This document shows, one piece after another, positions 21,552 to 22,829 of a stretch of DNA of 22,829 nucleotides (its first letter is position 1; each line of letters opens with the position of its first letter). The stretch is from contig CAZOAT010000036.1 in NCBI GenBank assembly GCA_964577965.1, forward strand, positions 1-22,829, written 5' to 3'. This DNA is from DASUUI01 sp964577965 (GTDB lineage: Bacteria > Gemmatimonadota > Gemmatimonadetes > Gemmatimonadales > Gemmatimonadaceae). The position numbers and the translations under genes were made by a program. The notes under the pieces were generated by a model. That model was not told where the DNA came from and searched no databases. It was given only the letters and a program-made list of their open reading frames with translations.

Positions 21552-22570
21552 GCAGCACCTCCGGAAACAGTCGGCAGGGGTGTGGTTGTCCGGCACTCAG
21601 CGACGCGGGCGGCGAGGAACTCGAATGCGCGATCTTCGGCCCAGTACGTCTGACGCCACGGCATCCCGGAGACGAAACCTACGTGCCCGCCTTTTGGCAC
21701 GAAAACGAGCTCCAGGTGAGAGTTCCCACGCGCAGATTCCCGAACCTCCTCCAGGACATCCGGGGGCAGGAAGGGATCGTCCACGGCGCTGATGAGAATA
21801 GTTGGCGTGCGAATGCTCTCGAGCACCGGCAGTGAACTCGACCGCGTGTAGTAGTCCTCCGCTCCGGCGAAGCCGTGCAACGGGGCGGTGACCTGGTTGT
21901 CGAAGTCGTACAGTGTGGCAGTTCGCGCGATGGCGTCAGGGTTGAAATGGCTCTCGAACAGTTTGCCCTTCGCGAGCGCCTTCCGCTTGAGCGACCGTAC
22001 GAAGTGCCGCTGGTACACTCTCGCGAACCCGCGCTGAATGTGCCGCGCCGAGCGCGCGAGGTCGAAAGGAACAGAGATCGCAGCGGCGCCGGCCAGCCGT
22101 GCCGGAGCGTCCGCGCCCTCTTCCGACAGAAGCCGGAGGAGTACGTTACCGCCGAGCGACACCCCGGCCATCACCACCAGGCGGTCGGGCTCCTCCCTGA
22201 GGATCCACTCCAGCGCCATGCGGGCGTCCATCGTGTCGCCCGAGTGGTAGAAGCGCGGGAGGAGGTTGAGCTCCGGCCCGCACGACCGCCAGATGAGCAG
22301 TGTCGCGTGCCAGCCGCGCCGCTGCGCCTCCGCGAGCATCCCTCGTGCGTAGTGCGAGTGCAGGCCGCCCTCGAGACCGTGCAGCAGGAGGAGGTGCGGG
22401 GCATCGCCCTCGCCGGCGAGGCGGTACACGTCCACGATATCCGAGTCGGGGGTCTCCCAGCGCTCGGGCCGCAGCTTCAGGCGGGGGATCTTCCGGAAGA
22501 ACCGACCCCACAGCGTCTGTAGGTGTGGACCCGGGAGCCAGCGGGCCGGCATGAACTCGTTTCCGCTCAT
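21548..22570 (-). CDS. YheT-family alpha/beta hydrolase
   Basis: A 340-residue cytoplasmic hydrolase of the YheT/EMB8 family (COG0429-type), enzymes whose physiological substrates are mostly unknown. Family marks are the N-terminal FMPARWLPGPHLQTLWGR, oxyanion-side LLLHGLEGG, WRSCGPELN and the FYHSGDT block. The nucleophile elbow is GVSLGGN with Ser138; Asp264 or 265 (SAVDDPFLP) and His296 (GGHVGF) complete the triad. ATG at 22570 is chosen; a GTG directly before it (22573) would add one residue. It is the first gene of the minus-strand operon and is divergent from serA. No clear promoter or Shine-Dalgarno is visible. Confidence 0.93.
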   Translation of the reverse strand: MSGNEFMPARWLPGPHLQTLWGRFFRKIPRLKLRPERWETPDSDIVDVYRLAGEGDAPHLLLLHGLEGGLHSHYARGMLAEAQRRGWHATLLIWRSCGPELNLLPRFYHSGDTMDARMALEWILREEPDRLVVMAGVSLGGNVLLRLLSEEGADAPARLAGAAAISVPFDLARSARHIQRGFARVYQRHFVRSLKRKALAKGKLFESHFNPDAIARTATLYDFDNQVTAPLHGFAGAEDYYTRSSSLPVLESIRTPTILISAVDDPFLPPDVLEEVRESARGNSHLELVFVPKGGHVGFVSGMPWRQTYWAEDRAFEFLAARVAECRTTTPLPTVSGGAA

Positions 22571-22648
22571 CACTCAGCTTTCACACGCAGCTTACGCGCC
22601 TCCGATGTCTCGCCGAAATTGCCTTCATCCACCCCGCATCGTAATCAG

Positions 22649-22829
22649 GTGTCATTCCGAGTTCTCGTAACCGACGAAATAGACCCAGAGGGCGTCGCCC
22701 TCCTCTCAGCCGAACCCGCGCTGCAAGTGGACGAGTCCCCGACTCTGTCGTCGGACGTCCTTCTGTCGAGGATTGGAGAGTACGACGCTCTGGTCGGCCG
22801 GAGTGCGACCCGAATTACCCCGGAGCTCC
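22649..22829 (+). CDS. serA: Start of D-3-phosphoglycerate dehydrogenase, cut by the window edge
   Basis: SerA oxidises 3-phosphoglycerate with NAD+ in the first step of serine synthesis. The 60 visible codons read FRVLVTDEIDPEGVALL, then a short acidic stretch, then LLSRIGEYDALVGRSATRIT. This is the typical N-terminal substrate-binding domain of SerA in long-form (ACT or ASB-containing) enzymes. The frame has no stop and continues beyond the window, so the NAD-binding and C-terminal domains are not seen. The likely start is GTG at 22649. It has no evident Shine-Dalgarno. A related 2-hydroxyacid dehydrogenase remains possible. Confidence 0.87.
   Translation, partial: MSFRVLVTDEIDPEGVALLSAEPALQVDESPTLSSDVLLSRIGEYDALVGRSATRITPEL

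Noticed and set aside
22619..22647. TTGCCT-17-TAATCA promoter candidate for serA
   Set aside because: It would start transcription about 5 nt after the GTG start codon, with no alternative start codon shortly downstream.
1..22829. CRISPR arrays, tRNA/rRNA genes, insertion sequences, prophage or defence systems
   Set aside because: I saw no regularly spaced repeats, cloverleaf-like genes, transposase motifs or target-site duplications. This cannot exclude very short or diverged elements.

Overview
The window is a GC-rich (roughly 65% by eye), gene-dense piece of bacterial chromosome around the replication origin. It carries the classical origin neighbourhood: a yidD-like start, rnpA, rpmH, dnaA and dnaN at the left, and mnmG, parA and parB with parS sites at the right. 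The lineage best suggested is Gemmatimonadota or a close relative. The grounds are a lipoprotein with a C-terminal GWxTD-type domain, a soluble bacterial Ser/Thr kinase and several small proteins I cannot name. This is an inference from gene content, not a search result.

Layout. 1-577 (minus): partial yidD-like gene, rnpA, rpmH. 578-742: divergent rpmH/dnaA promoters with a DnaA box inside the dnaA promoter spacer. 743-3522 (plus): dnaA and dnaN, separated by a 278-bp spacer that is the best oriC candidate. 3700-4287: NAD(P)H-dependent FMN reductase. 4300-4444: decayed short-chain dehydrogenase remnant. 4473-4903 (minus): RNase P RNA with its promoter and a strong 3' hairpin. 5073-8534: an AraC-type HTH protein, pyrE, a membrane-bound histidine kinase and a Ser/Thr kinase. 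8614-13380 (plus): GWxTD lipoprotein, cold-shock protein and DNA polymerase I. 13456-14711 (minus): Nif3-family protein coupled to a small membrane protein. 14712-14906: gene-free, AT-richer spacer. 14907-19573 (minus): parB, parA, two parS sites, a SIMPL-domain protein and mnmG. 19619-19909 (plus): hypothetical. 19827-22570 (minus): a four-gene operon (YheT-like hydrolase, exported dienelactone-hydrolase-like protein, OB-fold membrane protein, zinc-ribbon membrane protein). 22649-end (plus): start of serA.

Functionally, initiation (DnaA, candidate oriC), the sliding clamp, Pol I and origin segregation (ParABS) lie together with RNA-processing genes (rnpA, rnpB, mnmG). Between them are signalling genes and small operons with no obvious link to replication.

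The most unusual regional pattern is that several genes (Ser/Thr kinase, pyrE, polA, mnmG and the GWxTD lipoprotein) have a -10-like hexamer ending only 6-8 nt before the start codon and no Shine-Dalgarno sequence. This predicts leaderless mRNAs. Other points are a LexA-box-like perfect palindrome just upstream of the csp promoter, an rnpA reading frame whose conserved N-terminus has no canonical start codon, and an SDR gene caught in decay. I did not see a CRISPR array, tRNA, rRNA, insertion sequence or defence system.
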